A DNA stretch of 64,000 bases from Dyadobacter bucti (GTDB lineage: Bacteria > Bacteroidota > Bacteroidia > Cytophagales > Spirosomataceae). The notes beneath the pieces are model-generated. The model was not told the DNA's origin and did not search any database. It saw nothing but the letters and a program-made list of their open reading frames with translations. The position numbers and the translations under genes were made by a program. Numbering within the stretch: position 1 is the stretch's first letter; each line of letters starts with the position of its first letter. The stretch is taken from positions 1,116,001 through 1,180,000 of the forward strand of contig NZ_SWFP01000002.1 in the NCBI RefSeq assembly GCF_005869225.1, read 5' to 3'. Positions 28,597-39,200 of the stretch are shown here, one piece after another.

Positions 28597-28931
28597 TTTT
28601 CATTCCGTTTTAGAGGGTTTAAATTTTGAGTAAAAAGCGCAATCAGTTTTTGCATAGTATTTCGATAGGTTTAGGTTTAAAATGACATCCTGGTGATAAG
28701 TATTTGTAACAGAAGAAATCTGAAAATTTCGATAACTACTCGGTTTTAAAAATTATGTCCTGAAAATTAACTTTCCGGTAACACTGAGAAGGAAAATGGC
28801 TGACATAGCCTTGCAGTTGAACGCGTGCGGCGGGAGCAAAAACAGCCCGCACGTCACGAACCTTTATGGATATACGAAGGAACCCACAGTTGCCCGAAAC
28901 GACAATCCATGTCCCCACCGGGATTACTTCG
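28597..28931. other. Intergenic region upstream of a SusC gene
   Basis: 335 bp between the HD-domain gene stop and the SusC start, both on the minus strand. It is A/T-rich near the SusC start. An imperfect G/C-rich hairpin (CGTGCGG/CCGCACG, about 28823-28852) lies on the HD-gene side without a T-run. No coding sequence and no exact promoter consensus were seen. Confidence 0.5.
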
Positions 28932-29471
28932 CTACCTGGTAAACATCGGAAGCGGTTTCAGGGGATTTTTAAGAAAATTCAATACCAGCTTTTTTATCAA
29001 AAAAGCATGAAAACCCTTGTTGGGCAACATTTTGCGATAGTGGGACGATGCCTTTGCATCGATATCGAAAGCGATGATACCAAATGTGACATCCGCCCAG
29101 TCGGCACGTCTGAAGACCTCCGTTACGAGCTCGAACTTTCCCCGGTAGCGGCTGATCTTGTGATGCCAGTAAATCATCGTGGCAATTTCATCTGCCAGCG
29201 CATCTTTGCCGTTCTCGGCCAGGTATTTTCGCAACTGATCTATGGAAGGCGGGAGGTAATCGATCGTATGGTCTGTCCAAATGCCGATATCATGAAAAAC
29301 CGCGGCAATCGCGTATTTTTCGACATTGGCGGCATTACTGTCCTGCAAAATGCAATTGAGAAATACCCGGTAAACATGGTTCCGGTATTTCTCAAAATCC
29401 GCGCCGATGTCCGGCCGGAAATACTGCATCAAATCTTCAATTACCTCGTGGGGATAGTTTTGCTCAGCCAT
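28932..29471 (-). CDS. HD-domain protein (putative metal-dependent phosphohydrolase)
   Basis: 179 residues, cytoplasmic. The HD-fold metal ligands can be followed as H32 (RNHVYRVF), H60-D61 (AVFHDIGIW), H103/H104 (YWHHK) and D124 (RRADWADV), so the catalytic core is intact. HD proteins of this size hydrolyse nucleotides or other phosphate esters; the substrate is unknown. Its start is only 2 bp after the stop of the GlxA-type regulator gene, and that gene begins 10 bp after the GAPDH stop, so it is the last gene of a three-gene operon. Confidence 0.8.
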   Translation of the reverse strand: MAEQNYPHEVIEDLMQYFRPDIGADFEKYRNHVYRVFLNCILQDSNAANVEKYAIAAVFHDIGIWTDHTIDYLPPSIDQLRKYLAENGKDALADEIATMIYWHHKISRYRGKFELVTEVFRRADWADVTFGIIAFDIDAKASSHYRKMLPNKGFHAFLIKKLVLNFLKNPLKPLPMFTR

Positions 29472-29473
29472 TT

Positions 29474-30478
29474 TTATGCAAATTCAACGGTTTTACTGGT
29501 ACGGAACATACGTTTATAATCGCTAGGGGTGATCATGAGGTTTCGCAGGAATACTCTCCGCATGGATACCAGGCTCTGGAGGCCGGTTTTCACGGCAATC
29601 TGTTCCATGTTCAAATCACTTTCTTCCAATAGTTTCCGGGCCATTTCCATCCGAAGTTTTTCCACAAATTTGGCGGGTGTCAGGCCGGTTTCTTTCAGAA
29701 ATACCCTGGCAAAATTCCTCGGGCTCATATTGCTGTGCAGCGCAAGTTGCTCCACGCTCAGATCTTTGTCCAGGTTGGCAACCATCCAATCCCGAATTTT
29801 ACTAAAAATACCAATTTCGGGCTCAGGTAACAAGTCCCCGAATTGAGACTGGTATCCGGGACGTTTCAGATAAAGCACCAGATGGCGCGCAACCGAAACA
29901 GCAATATCACGCCCGTAGTCTTCCTCCACAAGCGCCAGCGAAAGGTCGGTCGCCGATGACACGCCGCCGGATGTATATATATTGCCGTCTTTGATGAATA
30001 ATTGGGATGAATCGACATGAAGTCCGGGAAAATCGCGAAGTAACCTGGATGCCTTTTCCCAGTGAGTAGTGACGTTTTTATCATTCAAAAGCCCGGCTTT
30101 GGCCAAGGCAAAAGTGCCGACGCAAATAGATCCGATCCTACGGACCCGGGGGTACATCTCCGAAACCCAATGGTAAAAATCAGACGTCTCGATAACCGGG
30201 TTTTCAAAATTATAACCGGCAATGATGAGTGTATCTATCGGCTCTTGAATGTTATCCCGCATGACCGGGGAACTGATCGTAATGCCAGACCTGGTCACAA
30301 CTTTGTCGGACCGGTCGGCGGCCACGACAAGCACTTTGTAAGCATTTTCAATTCCGGTTTTTTCATATACCGCTTTGGACGCCTGAAAAAACACATCTCC
30401 CGGACCTGCTATTTCCAGTAAGGGCAGATCCGGGAATGCGACAATGACCACCAGCTTCGAATGCACCGATATGTCCAT
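29474..30478 (-). CDS. GlxA-family regulator (DJ-1/PfpI domain plus AraC HTH)
   Basis: 334 residues. Residues about 8-190 form a DJ-1/PfpI-like (class I glutamine amidotransferase-like) domain with the nucleophile-elbow cysteine C119 in GSICVGTFALAKAG. Residues about 225-325 form an AraC DNA-binding module (LSVEQLALHSNMSPRNFARVF, ending MITPSDYKRMF). This is the architecture of the GlxA/FtrA/CdhR transcription factors, whose N-terminal domain senses small metabolites. It lies between the GAPDH gene (10 bp upstream) and the HD gene (2 bp downstream) in one operon, so a link to central carbon or carbonyl metabolism is plausible but inferred. Confidence 0.88.
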   Translation of the reverse strand: MDISVHSKLVVIVAFPDLPLLEIAGPGDVFFQASKAVYEKTGIENAYKVLVVAADRSDKVVTRSGITISSPVMRDNIQEPIDTLIIAGYNFENPVIETSDFYHWVSEMYPRVRRIGSICVGTFALAKAGLLNDKNVTTHWEKASRLLRDFPGLHVDSSQLFIKDGNIYTSGGVSSATDLSLALVEEDYGRDIAVSVARHLVLYLKRPGYQSQFGDLLPEPEIGIFSKIRDWMVANLDKDLSVEQLALHSNMSPRNFARVFLKETGLTPAKFVEKLRMEMARKLLEESDLNMEQIAVKTGLQSLVSMRRVFLRNLMITPSDYKRMFRTSKTVEFA

Positions 30479-30488
30479 TTGATTTACT

Positions 30489-31484
30489 TTATTTAACCGT
30501 CTCTAAAAGTTCCGAAACAAGTTCGGAGATTCGGTTGGAAATACCTACTTCATTGTCGTACCAGGCCACAACTTTCACGATCTTGCCGATACTTCTTGTC
30601 AGCGTACCGTCTACAATCGACGAATGCGTATTGCCCAGGATATCCACCGACACGAATTGTTCCTCGGTGTATTCCAGCACACCTTTCAGCTCATTTTCGG
30701 CATAGGATTTCAATGCATCGTTGATTTCCTCAGCGGATGCCTGTCTTGACAAGTTAAGTGAAAGGTCGACGATGGAACCATCCACAACGGGAACGCGGTA
30801 AGAAAAACCGTCCAGTTTGCCCTTCAGGCCAGGTAACACGTCCCCGATCGCTTTCGCCGCACCCGTGGTAGTAGGGATGATCGACTGGCTGGCGGCCCTG
30901 GCTCTCCGTAAATCCCGGTGAGGCGCATCCTGCAACACCTGATCTGCCGTGAACGCATGCACTGTACTCATATACCCCGACTCTATGCCAAATTCCTTAT
31001 CAAGAACATGAAGGACCGGCGCAATCGCATTGGTCGTACACGATGCGGTTGAATAAATGTTGTCGTCGGAAGTAACAATGGCATTATTCACTCCGCTGAC
31101 GATGGTTTTTACACCCCCGGTTGCCGGGGCGGTGATCAGTACTTTTTTTGCGCCGGCGTCGATGTGCAGCTGCGCTTTATCCCTTTCCGTAAAACGCCCG
31201 GTGGATTCAATGACAACATCAATTTCAAGTTCTTTCCAGGGGAGTTTTTCAGGCGCTTTTTCGCTCAGCAGCACGATATTTTTTCCATTCACATGGATAT
31301 GTGTGCCGTCTTCCGAAACCTGCCCCGGAAAATGACCATGTGACGAGTCGTATTTGAGTAAATGCGTCAGCGTTTTGATATCTGTTAAATCGTTGATAGC
31401 TACGATCTCAATATTTTCCTTATTCTGTAAAGCACGCAAAGTCATGCGGCCAATTCTTCCGAAACCATTGATTGCAATTTTCAT
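30489..31484 (-). CDS. gap: Type I glyceraldehyde-3-phosphate dehydrogenase
   Basis: 331 residues, cytoplasmic. It oxidises and phosphorylates glyceraldehyde 3-phosphate to 1,3-bisphosphoglycerate in glycolysis, or runs the reverse in gluconeogenesis. The NAD-binding start is INGFGRIGR, with D32 following the second strand (NAD+ preference). The catalytic Cys149 is in STASCTTNAIAP and His177 in STVHAFTADQ; the C-terminus has AWYDNEVGISNR. It is full length and intact. The promoter at 31546-31576 has good TTTC/TAAATTTG elements. It heads an operon with a GlxA-type regulator and an HD protein, an unusual setting for gap. Confidence 0.95.
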   Translation of the reverse strand: MKIAINGFGRIGRMTLRALQNKENIEIVAINDLTDIKTLTHLLKYDSSHGHFPGQVSEDGTHIHVNGKNIVLLSEKAPEKLPWKELEIDVVIESTGRFTERDKAQLHIDAGAKKVLITAPATGGVKTIVSGVNNAIVTSDDNIYSTASCTTNAIAPVLHVLDKEFGIESGYMSTVHAFTADQVLQDAPHRDLRRARAASQSIIPTTTGAAKAIGDVLPGLKGKLDGFSYRVPVVDGSIVDLSLNLSRQASAEEINDALKSYAENELKGVLEYTEEQFVSVDILGNTHSSIVDGTLTRSIGKIVKVVAWYDNEVGISNRISELVSELLETVK

Positions 31485-31545
31485 GTCTGAATTGTTTAAG
31501 TCCCTCCATGGGCCTCTGTTTTTACTCCGAGTCCCAATCGTTTCT

Positions 31546-31576
31546 CAAATTTACAACATGGAATTGATGGCAGAAA
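31546..31576 (-). promoter_or_regulatory. Bacteroidota-type promoter of the gap operon
   Basis: On the minus strand the -33 box TTTC (31576-31573) is followed after 19 bp by TAAATTTG (31553-31546), an exact match to the TAnnTTTG -7 element of the Bacteroidota primary sigma factor. The implied start is about 55 bp before the gap ATG. Confidence 0.65.
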
Positions 31577-31660
31577 TGACATTTTTTATACTATTCCTGC
31601 CAAGTGAAAATGTTCGGTATTGATACCGTAAAATGACTTGGTCACCATTCCGGAGTTAAT

Positions 31661-31680
31661 CTTATTGCTTGACCAATAAG
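31661..31680 (-). terminator. Stem-loop after the alpha-galactosidase-like gene
   Basis: CTTATTG and CAATAAG form a perfect 7-bp stem with a 6-base loop, 8 bp past the stop at 31689. There is no clear T-run, so its function as the end of the ECF/SusCD operon is uncertain. Confidence 0.4.
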
Positions 31681-31688
31681 TCCTTCCA

Positions 31689-34600
31689 TTAATTTTTTAC
31701 AAATCTCAGCTTCCGGATTTCGCCTTGCTCGTCCTGCAAGGTCAGGAGATATACTCCGCTCCGCAGGCGGCCGATACCGGGTATTGTGATTGTTTCCGAA
31801 GGATTATTAAAAGATCTGGTCATAACGGTCAGGCCGGCGATATCTTCGATTTTAACGTGCAGTTTCCCTTTGACCTTCTTGTTGAGCTTCACAGAAACCT
31901 GTGTGCTGGCCGGGTTAGGATACAGTGAAGCCGTATTTTCAATACCGCCAAAGTCGACCGCCACGATTTTGGAATATTCAAATTGTCCGTTGTAATCATT
32001 TTGCCTGAGCCGGTAATAATTTACCGAATCCCGGACCGGCGTGCTGTCAGTCAACTGATAGGAATGTTCTTTTCCCGAATCTCCGTTCCCGGGAACCGTG
32101 GCTATGGCTGAGAACTTTATGGCGTCACTGCTCCTCTCAACCACAAATTCTTTATTGTTTTTTTCCGCCGTCGTCTGCCATTGAATCAGGCTGTTGTTGT
32201 TCAATTTGGTGGCTTTGAAATTTTTCAGCGTGACCGGGAGGGCGATATCCGTTAGCTGAACTATCGCAGCGTCGGCAGCGGGAACTGTGATCGTGATGGT
32301 GCCCTGCGCCTGGGCAGCCGCCATCTTCGCCTCAGGATTACTCCCGGAGAAAAGTTCTTTTGCCTGAAATGTTGTACTTCCGTCAAAGCCTGCTCTGGTG
32401 AGATCGATCGTGAAAGTTTTGCTGGCCTGACCATAATTAAAAACGGCGATGTAATTTTTATTTCCGATCGTCTGCACAAAAACCTCACTAGGGTCCCAGC
32501 CCGTATTTCCTTCAACCGGGCGGAAAATTTTCCCGTTTTTAGCCAGATTCAACAGGTCCGAATTTTGTAAAAGTACCTGGGATCTGGCTTTCCAGCTGCC
32601 GTTGGCCGAATAATCATCGCCCGTGATGATTGTCCCGGTTATAATGGAGGAGGCAAGCCTTGCACGATTTTCCCCTTCGCTTTCCGAACCAAAAACAACA
32701 TGGTCGGCATCCATATATTGATAGATATGGTTTTGCCACCAGCCATAATTGGCGCTGTTCATCGAATAAGCCGTTTCACTGATATCCTTGTAGGTATCGC
32801 AGGCGATCCTTCTCATGTGGGCGTACCTGCCCGTGGCAAGATTGGGCGAAATCGCAGCGTACACCAGCATGGAACCATCCAGCTGGTCGATCAGATATTC
32901 CATACCGACTTTGTAAGCCTGCATTCCGGTGTGGATGCCCGGCTGATAAAATCCGTCAGCCTCAATTCCGGCATGGGAAAGAAAGTCAATCTTGATCATC
33001 TCAAATCCGGACGCTTTAAACTTGGCGATCAGATAGGCAATTCTTGCTTTTGTTGCCGGATGTGTCGGATCCAGCGCATAAGCCCCGTCCAGATCAAACG
33101 CTTCACCGTTTACCCTGGTCCAAACTTCATCGTAATTGTACGAGCTGCCTTCCATGGTACGGCTGTTTTTGCCCCAATCCACGAAAGGTGCCCAGTAAAT
33201 CCCCGGTTTGAAACCTTTCGATCTGCAGTAATCGGCAAACTCTGTGAGCTGGCTGAAATCGCCGGTCATACCGCCGGGAGCAAGGTTGTCCCAATAAGAA
33301 TCCAGATCAATGTAAAGGGTATTGTCGCCATTTCTTAAACCTGGCAGGTCATCCGCAAAATAATCGACCACTGATTTTGCCTTAGGCAGATTCAGACCCG
33401 CTTGAACTGCGCCCCAACTGTTCCAGCCAAAAGGTGTAGCAGCCGTCCAGTCAAACACATACCGGGGTTCAGCTGTTGCATTTGCTTTTCCATAATCATC
33501 CAATCCATTTCGCCAGTCGTTATCATAGCTGACCAAGATTTTCGGGGATTTGCAGCTGTTTTGCCCCACACTCACCCAGCCGTGGCCCCGTTTGTCGCGG
33601 GTAACATCTTCGCTCGTGAACCCTGCAATTACTGAAACATAGGAAGTTTCCCCACGCCCCTCCCCTGCCAGATTGACGCCCGTTTTCCAAGTATCATGCT
33701 CCACCGAGCCGATCACCAGGCCTTTTCTGCTAGTATTGTCGTAGATGGAACCGGCTTCCGAGCTTGTGAAATTGGCGTAGCGGATTTCTTTGGCCTCGTA
33801 GCGAACCCACTTGTCGTTATCGTAAGGAACAAACAAAGCCCGTTTATCTGCATGGGCATGAATATCGACCAGATTTGAAGTCAGCGGTGACATTTTATAC
33901 GAATTGGACCCCGTACCGTTCAAAAGTGTTTCGGTGAAAAAATAATTTTTCCCGTTGTAGGTATAAAAAACCTGCTGCATTTCAAGCATACCGTCGCCGG
34001 TCATCGTGATGACATGCCGCGTGCCTGTCCCGAAATGATCAGTGACCGGAGCAGAAGCATATTCTCTTTTGGTGAAACCCTGATTACTTACGAAAGTGGT
34101 ATTCGAGTTTGCATAGGAAAAAGCCTCCCCAATTATTTTTTTGTTATCAAAATACACATCATAATGTCCGTTGGCGAGGTCAAAATCAACGTGGTTATTG
34201 GTGCCAAAACTGATCGTTTTTACATCGGGCGCGTTGATGGCAGAGAGTGAGATCCTGTCAATGTTGGGGCCGTAACCGTATGCATTATCCAGTTTGATCG
34301 AGTTGCTTCCGGCCACGAGCGGAACTGTAACCTGCGTCGTGCCGACTGTGGACCAACCTCCCGAAGCCGGACAAGTTACGCTGATGACACCACCGCCATT
34401 GGGCGTTACGCTGATCGTCCGCTGATCGCCGGTACAATAGGAAATTGTAAGATTATAAACACCTGTCGCCGCTGCCGTAACGGGAATAGTGACAGCACCA
34501 TTTCCCAGATCGCCGACCATACTTTGCCCGGAGCAAGTACTGCAACTCTGCAGCGAAGCACCGCTGCTCAGTATGCCTGATTCTGCTTCGTAACTCTGGG

Positions 34601-34697
34601 CATGTGCTTTCGCTGTCAGTAAAATCAGAAAGCATACGATGAGTTTCAAAAGCACCGACCCAATGTCGGTGCCCAATACATTTAATTTTTTGTCCAT
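31689..34697 (-). CDS. Type IX-secreted alpha-galactosidase-like glycoside hydrolase with N-terminal CBM
   Basis: 1002 residues. After the signal peptide (ending AKAHAQ), residues about 35-155 form a CBM6/35-like beta-sandwich (YEAESGILSSGASLQSC to NIDRISLS). The catalytic part (about 420-720) resembles clan GH-D enzymes: TPFGWNSWGA, LYIDLDSYW, and MIKIDF with D571 as likely nucleophile. D634 in RRIACDTYKD is the candidate acid/base. An Fn3-like stretch follows from about 820. The last ~75 residues (SLYPNPASTQVSVKLN to LRSGVYLLTL) are a type A T9SS sorting domain, so the enzyme is exported to the surface or medium. It is last in the ECF/FecR/SusC/SusD locus, so its product probably enters through that pair. 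Exact activity is not certain. Confidence 0.82.
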   Translation of the reverse strand: MDKKLNVLGTDIGSVLLKLIVCFLILLTAKAHAQSYEAESGILSSGASLQSCSTCSGQSMVGDLGNGAVTIPVTAAATGVYNLTISYCTGDQRTISVTPNGGGVISVTCPASGGWSTVGTTQVTVPLVAGSNSIKLDNAYGYGPNIDRISLSAINAPDVKTISFGTNNHVDFDLANGHYDVYFDNKKIIGEAFSYANSNTTFVSNQGFTKREYASAPVTDHFGTGTRHVITMTGDGMLEMQQVFYTYNGKNYFFTETLLNGTGSNSYKMSPLTSNLVDIHAHADKRALFVPYDNDKWVRYEAKEIRYANFTSSEAGSIYDNTSRKGLVIGSVEHDTWKTGVNLAGEGRGETSYVSVIAGFTSEDVTRDKRGHGWVSVGQNSCKSPKILVSYDNDWRNGLDDYGKANATAEPRYVFDWTAATPFGWNSWGAVQAGLNLPKAKSVVDYFADDLPGLRNGDNTLYIDLDSYWDNLAPGGMTGDFSQLTEFADYCRSKGFKPGIYWAPFVDWGKNSRTMEGSSYNYDEVWTRVNGEAFDLDGAYALDPTHPATKARIAYLIAKFKASGFEMIKIDFLSHAGIEADGFYQPGIHTGMQAYKVGMEYLIDQLDGSMLVYAAISPNLATGRYAHMRRIACDTYKDISETAYSMNSANYGWWQNHIYQYMDADHVVFGSESEGENRARLASSIITGTIITGDDYSANGSWKARSQVLLQNSDLLNLAKNGKIFRPVEGNTGWDPSEVFVQTIGNKNYIAVFNYGQASKTFTIDLTRAGFDGSTTFQAKELFSGSNPEAKMAAAQAQGTITITVPAADAAIVQLTDIALPVTLKNFKATKLNNNSLIQWQTTAEKNNKEFVVERSSDAIKFSAIATVPGNGDSGKEHSYQLTDSTPVRDSVNYYRLRQNDYNGQFEYSKIVAVDFGGIENTASLYPNPASTQVSVKLNKKVKGKLHVKIEDIAGLTVMTRSFNNPSETITIPGIGRLRSGVYLLTLQDEQGEIRKLRFVKN

Positions 34698-34740
34698 ACG
34701 TTTTTAGAATTGCGTAAGCTGAAAATCATTAACGTATTGA

Positions 34741-36258
34741 TTAATAATCTTTATTCTGAACCAGCACTCCACCGCTCTTGTCGATTTCGGGCTGGGGCAA
34801 TGGCCATTTGTAAAACTTCTCTTCAAACTTGTAAGGAACAAAACTATCCTTCACATTATTAAGTACCTCAGCAGCAATGTGCCATCTTTTCAAGTCATAA
34901 TATCTTAACCCTTCAAAAGCGAGTTCAATTCTGCGCTCGTGACGGATCCTTTCGCGCATTTGTGCTTTCGATAATCCCGCGGGAAAAGGCGGCATACCCA
35001 CGCGCGCGCGCAGTTCTTTCATGGCTGCATACACCGATTCATCCGGGCCCGCTATTTCATTCTGGGCTTCGGCAAACATCAGGAGAACTTCACCCAAACG
35101 CAGCGTAACCGCATTTTGCTGACTGAGCGTTGAAAATCCGTACGGAATATTTTCAGGGACCAGGAATTTCATTACCCCATAGCCGGTCGGACGGCTGTTG
35201 GAAGGTGTATGGATTTTGCCGCCGCCGAAATCGGGATGATCCACAAAAACCGTCTTGGCAAGTCTCGGGTCACGGTTTTTAAATGGTTCTTTTTTATCGG
35301 TCAATGGCGAGACACCATAAGGAAGGCCGTCGGTACATTCGAAAGCGTCCACAAAATTCTGAAGCGGACTTGCCACCAGCCAGTCGCCATAATACATGTC
35401 CCAGGGCCGGGTATTATTGGGTGCCAGGAAATTGGCCGAAAATATAATTTCAGGATTTCCCTTCTGGCCTGCATCCCGGAAAATATCTTCGAATTTAGGG
35501 CTCAGCGAATACTTTTCACGCACTGACGCTGCCAGGTCTTTCACTTGTTGCAAAACTGCCAGATCAGGCGTTCCGGTATTTCCGTATGCAGAAAAGATCA
35601 GAACCCGCGCTTTCAGTGCCTGTGCGGAAGAAGCCGCTGCATGTCCGCCATTTTGCGCATAGGCGGCCGTATTCAGGTTAGCGATCGCGAAATCCAGGTC
35701 TTCCAGGATCTGGGCGAGAATTTTGTCGGCAGCAACTTTCGGCTGTTTTTGTGTTTCCAGGGTCAAAGGCTCCAGAACCAGCGGCACGTCGCCGTAAGCA
35801 CTGTAAAGCTGGAAATAATAGAAGCCGCGCAGAAACCTTACCTCTGCTTCGTACAGCTTTCTGTCAGCATCCGAAATATCGCTGTTCTGATATGCATTGA
35901 GCTGCTGGAGAAAGATGTTCACCCTGGCGATTGCCTTATAGCTCTCCGAATAAACACCGGAAACATAACCCGTCGTGGACGGGCTGATACTTCCCGAAAT
36001 GATCTCTTTGGCAGAACCGGAGTTGTGCTGCGCAAAACCATCGTCGGTCAGACAGTTCCATACCGGCAACTCCACGGCCCATATATCACTTTGCATGTAT
36101 GCATAATTCGCCGTCAGCGCCTTGTCGAAATCGCCTTTTGTTTTCCAGAAAGTTGCAGAGGATATCTGATCCAAAGGGTTAAGGTCCAGATCATTGCAGG
36201 AACCCAGTGCCAGTGCGACCAGCACGAATATTTTGAATGAATGTTTTTTCACGAACAT
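34741..36258 (-). CDS. SusD/RagB-family surface glycan-binding lipoprotein
   Basis: 505 residues from the ATG at 36258 (MFVKKHSFKIFVLVALALGSC), 4 bp after the SusC stop. An in-frame ATG at 36276 would overlap susC and spoil the signal peptide. The lipobox is LALGSC. SusD features are LDLNPLDQISSATFWKTKGDFD, the TPR-like helix RFLRGFYYFQLYSAYGDVPL, and RHERRIELAFEGLRYYDLKRW with KWPLPQPEIDKSGG at the end. It lies on the cell surface with the STN-type SusC encoded upstream, followed by a T9SS-secreted hydrolase gene 43 bp downstream, so all three probably serve one glycan. Confidence 0.93.
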   Translation of the reverse strand: MFVKKHSFKIFVLVALALGSCNDLDLNPLDQISSATFWKTKGDFDKALTANYAYMQSDIWAVELPVWNCLTDDGFAQHNSGSAKEIISGSISPSTTGYVSGVYSESYKAIARVNIFLQQLNAYQNSDISDADRKLYEAEVRFLRGFYYFQLYSAYGDVPLVLEPLTLETQKQPKVAADKILAQILEDLDFAIANLNTAAYAQNGGHAAASSAQALKARVLIFSAYGNTGTPDLAVLQQVKDLAASVREKYSLSPKFEDIFRDAGQKGNPEIIFSANFLAPNNTRPWDMYYGDWLVASPLQNFVDAFECTDGLPYGVSPLTDKKEPFKNRDPRLAKTVFVDHPDFGGGKIHTPSNSRPTGYGVMKFLVPENIPYGFSTLSQQNAVTLRLGEVLLMFAEAQNEIAGPDESVYAAMKELRARVGMPPFPAGLSKAQMRERIRHERRIELAFEGLRYYDLKRWHIAAEVLNNVKDSFVPYKFEEKFYKWPLPQPEIDKSGGVLVQNKDY

Positions 36259-36262
36259 GGAA

Positions 36263-39200
36263 TTAGAATTTAACATTTAGTCCGAATGAGAATATTTTGT
36301 TCTGCGGGTAAGCAACAAAGCTTCCGCTTCCGCCGCGCTCAGGATCAAGTCCGGGATACTTTGTTGCCGTCAGCAGATTATCTCCCGAAAAGAAAACGCG
36401 CAGGTTATCGATCCCTATTCTGCCTGTCAGGTTTTTGGGAAGTGTATAACCGAATGTTACGTTTTTCAGACGCAGGTAAGATGCGTCCTGCAAAAAGTAC
36501 GACGAGGCCCTTCTGATGCGGTCCGGCGCGCCCCAGCCCCAGTAAATTCTGGGCATTGTGGTCGACGGGTTGGTTTCAGTCCAGCGATTGCGCCAGTCTG
36601 TTGTCGGAGGCGAACCTTGGACAAACGGTACGGTTCCCCAGTTGTCGACATAAAACCGGATATTGTTAACGCCCTGCAGCATAGCCGAAATGTCAAATCC
36701 TTTCCAGTTCGCGGACAGATTGAAGGAATAATTCATTCCCGGATAATTTCCCGTCATCACAACGCGGTCGTCATTGTCGATCTTCCCGTCACCGTTCTGG
36801 TCTTTGTAGCGGATATCGCCGGGCACAGTCGCATCGTTGAATTGCTTTGGCGCATTGTCAATCTCATCCACCGACTGGAATATACCGTCCATTTGCAACA
36901 TATAGTATGTATTCCACTCTCTTCCTTCTTCCCGGATACGGTATCCGTCGATTTCCCGCTCACCGAATTTGACCAGCTTGTTTTTATAATGCTCGATGTT
37001 AACGCCCATATTATAATTGAGCCCGCTGAAAAACCCGTCCGTAACCTGATTACTGTATGAAACGCCCAGTTCAATTCCTGAATTCTGCATCGTTCCGTTG
37101 TTGATCGTAGGCGCTCCAAGGCCAACAACGCCGGTAACCTGCGAACCTCTTAAAATGTCTGTTGTGGTTTTGCGGTAAATGTCAGCGGTGAGGTTTAATC
37201 CCCTGAAAACCGTCAGGTCCAGTCCGAGGTCAGCGATTGTAGTAGTTTCCCATTTGATGTTTGAGTTTGATAAATTGGTCTGGGCGACACCCGATGAAAG
37301 GTTGGAATCATCAAAAGAATAATTTCCCGTAAAGCTCAGGATAGCCTGGTAAGGATAATTCCCGATGTTCTGATTGCCCAATTGTCCCCAGGAGCCCCTG
37401 AATTTCAGACTGTTCAACCAGTTCAGGTCCAGATTTTTGATAAAATCCTCTTCCGTCAAACGCCAGCCGGCAGAAAAAGAAGGGAATACGCCCCATCTTG
37501 AATCAGATTTTAAGCGGGAAGTTCCGTCATATCTCAGATTGGCTTCCAGCAGGTAACGTTCTTTGAAATTGTAATTGAGCCTTCCAAAAAAAGACTTGAT
37601 CGCCCACTGATACTGGGAACCGTTTGCATATTGGATCGAAGGACTGCCTGCGTCGATTTCCTGCAAAACTTCGGTCGGGAAATTCTTTCTGGTAGCAGTA
37701 AGATATTGAAACGTATTTTTCTCGGTGCTGTAACCGCCCTGAATTTTAACCGAGTGATCTTGATTGAAACTGTGCTCGTAATTCAGATAAGAAAACAGGT
37801 TGGTATACACATTCTGCTCATCCTTCACTTCCAGGCCGCCACCCAGATCAAGCGAAGTCATGAAAGCATTTGTGCGGAAATTGTATAGCTGCAGTGCAGG
37901 CTGAAAAGCTTTGGTTTTGTAAAAATCCGCATTGACCGCGCCCTTGGTATACCAGGTCAGCCCTTTCAGCAGGTTCACTTCAAACCAACCCTGCGTATTT
38001 CCCGAATAGTCGTATTTGTCCCGGTTCAGACGCCCGTCGAGTACGGCTATCGGGTTTTTGTTATTGTATTCCAGATCATACGCTTTGTAAGTATAGTGCC
38101 CGCTGCCGTCTGCAAGCTGCGGAGAATAGGTAGGTGCCTGCGACATTGCCGACAAGAACATATCTTCCGAACCGTTCACAGGCGCTTGTGTTTTACCTGA
38201 CTTCAAAGCAATGTTCGCCCCGAATTTGATGTTCTTGTTGATCTCCGAGCTGATATTCAACCTCGCATTGTAACGCGCAAAATCAAAACCTCTCATCACT
38301 CCTTTCTGGTTCACATAACCTACCGAAGCATTAAAACGGGTACCGCCGCGGCCGCCATCAAAAATAAGATTGTGCATGTGGGTCGGAGCAGTACGGAAAA
38401 TCAGGCTCAGCCAGTCCGTGTTAGGATATAAATTCCTGTCCGTGGCATTGCGGTAGGTATCGATCTGATCCTGCGAATAAAGTCCGGAAGTAAGCCCGGA
38501 GTTGATCCGTGCCTCGTTAAACAGCTCCATGTATTCTGCCGAATTGGTGATCAGGTCAAAGAGTTTTGTCGGCTTATGTACCGCATAACTTCCGCTGTAC
38601 TGAACGCTCAGTTTACCTTCAGTTCCTTTTTTGGTCGTAACCAAAACCACCCCGTTCGCAGCTCTCGCACCATAGATCGAAGCCGAAGCAGCATCTTTCA
38701 GAACGGAAACACTTTCAATATTGGCAGGGTTAAGGTCAGACATATTCCCCTGCACGCCATCAATCAGTACCAGAGGATCAGATCCCGCATCGCTGAAAGT
38801 CCCGCTGCCCCGGATCCTGATCGACAATCCTTCATTGCCCGGCTCTCCCCTTCCCTGCGTGATCTGAACACCCGGCATTGTTCCCTGGAGCATCGCCGTG
38901 GCATTGGTAACCGGGCGTTTCGTCATTTCGTCCCCCGACACGGTGGCCACCGCCCCGGTCAGGTTCACCTTCTTCTGCGTTCCGTAACCTACCACTACCA
39001 CTTCCTGCAAAGCCTTGGTATCCGTAGTCAGGTTCACATTGACGATGGATCTTCCGTTGACCTGGATCTCCTGAGAAACGTACCCAACGAAAGAAAAAAC
39101 AAGAATCGCGTCTTCCGAAGGCACTACAAGTGAATATTTTCCATTGGAGCCCGTGGACGTTCCAGTAGTGGTTCCTTTTATCGTAATGCTGACACCGGGC

